NCBI GenBank assembly: GCA_002633005.1
Contig: NMRA01000329.1
Coordinates: 1 to 20,792, forward strand
Length of the DNA: 20,792 nt
Source: Phoronis australis
Lineage: Eukaryota > Phoronida > Phoronidae
Direction: 5' to 3'
Shown: positions 18,649 to 20,792 of the stretch, in pieces
How positions within the stretch are numbered: the first letter of the stretch is position 1
Layout of the letters: the number at the start of each line of letters is the position of its first letter
Position numbers and translations under genes: made by a program
Notes under the pieces: generated by a model
Seen by the model: the letters and a program-made list of their open reading frames with translations, nothing else
Database searches by the model: none
Told to the model about the DNA's origin: nothing

Positions 18649-18749
18649 TTATTTTCCAAAGTGCACCATCCACAATGCGGGTCACGTGCCGCCACGCAAT
18701 CGGCGCATGATGTGAAGCTCTCACACTCGTAGGTCGGCACTTTGTAAAG
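18649..18749 (-). CDS. PLXN: Plexin exon: first half of PSI1
   Basis: The exon has 101 nt (33 codons plus 2 nt), with acceptor ACATTGCAG and a consensus donor AATAA|GTAAGT. It encodes residues 112-144 and begins with LYKVP, the end of the Sema domain. The PSI (plexin-semaphorin-integrin) core follows: YEC, then SCADC, then PHCGWCTLEN. Five of the eight PSI cysteines are here (residues 120, 126, 129, 137, 140). The CGWC motif is the family hallmark. The codon split at the donor (AA|A) is completed by the exon at 14192-14330, giving LENKCSLPSEC across the junction, so PSI1 is interrupted by a 4.3 kb intron. A hairpin lies about 47 nt downstream of the donor. Confidence 0.94.
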
Positions 18750-18863
18750 CTGCAATGTGTTGAGGTGATATTACACGTTGAAAAACTCAATTTTTGGGCA
18801 CAATATCTATCACACTTGATGCATTTTCAAATGCTTAAATGCCCATGAAATATTTTCGCTCAC

Positions 18864-18989
18864 CTTCTTTCCTGACATGAGGTAGATGTTCTTCTTTGTA
18901 TCATCAAATACCATGTCTTCCATCACACGACCATCGCCCAGTGTTAGATTTGTGTATGTAACTGTCTCATTAGCACTTTTAACATGGAT
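18864..18989 (-). CDS. PLXN: Plexin exon: last Sema blade
   Basis: The exon has 126 nt (42 codons, phase 0 at both ends), with acceptor TGATGTAG and donor AAGAAG|GTGAGC. It encodes residues 70-111: an IHVKS start, two N-glycosylation sequons (NET, NLT), then GRVMEDMVFDD and NIYLMSGKK. The pattern of a hydrophobic pair before D-hydrophobic-V-F-D followed by a hydrophobic-Y-L-M-S strand is the closing blade of a plexin Sema domain directly before the PSI module. It follows the previous exon after a 700 bp intron (18990-19689) and precedes PSI1 after a short 114 bp intron (18750-18863). Nothing looks broken. It would contribute to the semaphorin-binding propeller outside the cell. Confidence 0.92.
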
Positions 18990-19689
18990 CTACATCAGAA
19001 ATATTTGATTATAAGAAACTGTTGCCAATAGTATTACAACATCTAAAACAACCGGCATTTTGTCTGATCGTAAGTTAGTTCCAGGAAAGCGAAAAATCGT
19101 TTTTGATTGTGTACGTATTTGGAACCAGTTTAGACGCTCATAGTACACGAGTTATCACACATGACGTGAGTGATGCGACCAAACATTTATAAAATAGAGA
19201 TGGCCAAAGAAACTTTAGAACCACTGAGCATTGGGTGTTAGTGATGATAGTGGATGTTGATCGTCATAGTCCACAAGGAAAACACGAGACTGGTTTGTTT
19301 GTGTCCCCCATGCTTCTCACTGGTACATTTACCTTTAGGTGTTTTAATTTTTACTTGACTTAAGCTTTGTTATTTCATGTCACACGCTTGTACCTGAATG
19401 AATTGAATCAATTAATAATAAACCTAACCGAGGATTAGTGGGGGCCGAATACTAATATATTTTAAAAGGTACTTGCTGCGGCGCTTAATGTATACAACAT
19501 ATTTTTCTCTCAAGTGATACAACTGGTAAAAGAGCATATTTTCCCCAGTTTATACTCATGTCGGACGGAAAAGCATTGGTTGTCCTATTGTTTCAAGTAA
19601 TGAGCACTTGTTGTGAAAAAGCGGCAATGTTTTTCAAACAGTTTGCAATTATTTCAATACTCTGTTGTTGAAATCTCGTTTTAGTTTAC
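18990..19689. other. Plexin intron, 700 bp
   Basis: Intron between the two Sema exons. AT-rich; I see no repeat relation, coding segment or motif in it. Confidence 0.7.
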
Positions 19690-19896
19690 CTTTTTCAACA
19701 CACCATCTCTAGTTCCAGCGTACACTACCGTATGATTCTCCAATGTCTTTATGGCTATGGATGACAGTTGACCACTCAGCTCAATAGTCATCGCGGACGG
19801 CACACTGATTTTACCCACCACGGGTGTGTTCTGAACGTAGTTCAAATTCCCAGAGAGTTCACCACAGGAAATGGTGGAGTAGTCTTTTTTCGTTTT
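19690..19896 (-). CDS. PLXN: Plexin exon: C-terminal Sema propeller
   Basis: The exon has 207 nt (69 codons, phase 0 at both ends). The acceptor is TTCTTCAG at 19897-19904 and the donor is AAAAAG|GTAAAC. It encodes fragment residues 1-69. The last part contains the sequence SSIAIKTLENHTVVYAGTRD followed by GVLKK. This is the strand that ends a Sema propeller blade in plexins and semaphorins (general pattern: A-hydrophobics-H-T-V-hydrophobics-G-T-x-D-G-x-L-x-K). A sequon (NHT) lies in it. The earlier CGEL...TPVVG stretch fits the plexin segment with a cysteine before the N-TP-G motif. The first residues (KTKKDYS) are less conserved, so the acceptor could differ slightly. The upstream Sema exons were not found in the remaining 896 bases to the window edge. 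Confidence 0.9.
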
Positions 19897-20792
19897 CTGA
19901 AGAATTACCAATAAAGGACCCTTTATTATTGTGTATTGAAAAAGACCACATCAATATTACATCTAGTCATAAGATACAGTGCATGTCTCAATCGCACTTT
20001 AACTTTCTTTAGCTGCTTCCTTGGTAAGTTTAGGAAAGGCTGGGGAAATATAGGTAGGCACGTACGAGACAGGTGAAACCAGGGATCTGTACGATAGAGA
20101 ATGTCACGGATTGACGAAATAATCATAAACAGTGAAAATAACTTGCATGTACATAAATTTTCATTGTTTCATACCCGCAATGCCTTCGAAAAAAGTCTTC
20201 AACTCTCTTTACAAACGACTCTGAGGATCAATGATCTTAATTCAGCGTACAAACTACTGTAGACGCACACAAAATGACATTATCCGCCCTCATTTGAACG
20301 ACTGCCTCCACAGAACGGCCGGGCTCGTACATATGTAATTTTCCCTTAGATATACGTAATGGTTAATTACTAATGGCAGGTGACTGACCAATTCTAAGTG
20401 CACTCTAATTATAACAAGTCTATGAAATCCTCGGTTATAATATTTTTCGGCACATCTCATGGCCGGTACTTGTATTATTGCCAGCACGAAACTATATCAG
20501 TAACTAACGAACGAACCATTTTTTTGGGGTAAGACAAGGCTTCTCATCTAATTAAAACAGTATTTTTTGTGTTTTGACCAGCGTACGTGAAATTATTAGT
20601 ATATTCCGTCAGTGGCTGTATTGCACCTAACTGCTAGACCCAACACAAAACACGATCGTTCAGTATAGCCGCTAAGGAAAGCAAGACGGAGACATTCTTT
20701 CAGATCACACGGACCAGTCACGGCCTGTATTGATCGCGTTGGCTTAGCTCCTTTGTGCGAAGATTGCCTCAGGGCTCATTGCTGAACCACCA
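19897..20792. other. Plexin intron to window edge
   Basis: Sequence upstream of the first Sema exon. The minus strand was searched for the preceding Sema exon (cysteine-bearing strands, sequons, an acceptor and donor in phase 0) and none was convincing. Open frames at about 19926-20126 and 20290-20487 have no Sema features. Confidence 0.55.

Larger units (their letters stand above)
964..19896 (-). other. PLXN: Plexin gene, partial (10 internal exons of the ectodomain)
   Basis: Ten exons on the minus strand join in frame to 1374 nt, exactly 458 codons, without a stop. Phases at the successive junctions are 0, 0, 2, 0, 1, 2, 0, 0, 1, and every junction agrees. Domain order is Sema (C-terminal part, residues 1-115), PSI1 (118-171), IPT-like segment (172-264), PSI2 (265-310), second IPT-like segment (311-409), PSI3 (from 415), which is the order of plexins and no other semaphorin-fold family. 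About ten N-glycosylation sequons fit an extracellular protein. Plexins are single-pass cell-surface receptors for semaphorins in axon guidance and cell migration; this is family knowledge. The signal peptide, N-terminal Sema, remaining IPT repeats, membrane helix and intracellular GAP lie outside the window. Class (A, B or other) is not resolved. Membership in the plexin family is very likely; splice sites are read by eye. Confidence 0.93.

Noticed and set aside
19926-20126. Minus-strand frame with FPQPFLNLPRKQ after a CAG
   Set aside because: No Sema similarity that I can see, and phase and donor do not connect to the next exon.
20617-20730. Minus-strand open stretch TGPCDLKECLRL as an upstream Sema exon
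   Set aside because: It has two cysteines but no Sema strand pattern, no clear donor in phase, and does not lead into the exon at 19896.
1-20792. CRISPR arrays, tRNA or rRNA genes, bacterial operons
   Set aside because: No regularly spaced exact repeats, no cloverleaf-like or rRNA sequence noticed, and the coding is intron-split animal type throughout.

Overview
This is a eukaryotic, animal genomic window. The minus strand carries ten short exons (94 to 214 bp). Each has an AG acceptor and a GT donor, intron phases match at every junction, and together they spell 458 residues of one plexin ectodomain. The protein runs from the C-terminal part of the Sema domain through PSI1, the first IPT-like cysteine-rich segment, PSI2 and a second IPT-like segment into PSI3. 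The gene enters at the right edge (its 5' end lies beyond 20792) and leaves at the left edge; further IPT repeats, the membrane helix and the GAP domain would lie left of base 1. Plexins are semaphorin receptors, so this is not a microbial or plasmid region. Long introns rich in degenerate DNA-transposon debris, frequent acatgt-type words and THAP transposon fossils suggest a marine invertebrate. I cannot name the species, nor decide between plexin A and plexin B from this part.

Layout, right to left (gene order): Sema exons at 19690-19896 and 18864-18989; PSI1 split between 18649-18749 and 14192-14330; IPT-like segment at 9733-9871 and 8111-8207; PSI2 at 7735-7948; second IPT-like segment at 6838-6948 and 6295-6388; PSI3 at 964-1109.

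The rest is intron. Three introns of 4.3 to 5.2 kb hold most of the repeats. The PSI3-proximal intron (1110-6294) contains a possible solo LTR and a 3 kb near-palindromic nest: four copies of a 150-160 bp repeat lead two inverted, decayed THAP-domain transposase fragments and two divergent copies of another 5' gene fragment. The intron at 9872-14191 holds half of a MITE, a diverged direct repeat and one orphan plus-strand exon-like segment. The intron at 14331-18648 holds a hairpin MITE, a 303 bp element with CAGTGGCG-type termini, a 1.5 kb very degenerate tandem array, and a 16 bp-stem hairpin close to the PSI1 donor.

No RNA genes, CRISPR arrays or bacterial features were seen. The parts most worth a second look are the lost cysteine in PSI3, the inverted repeat-led nest, the degenerate array with its terminal hairpin, and the orphan exon. 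I did not find a convincing new multi-gene system.
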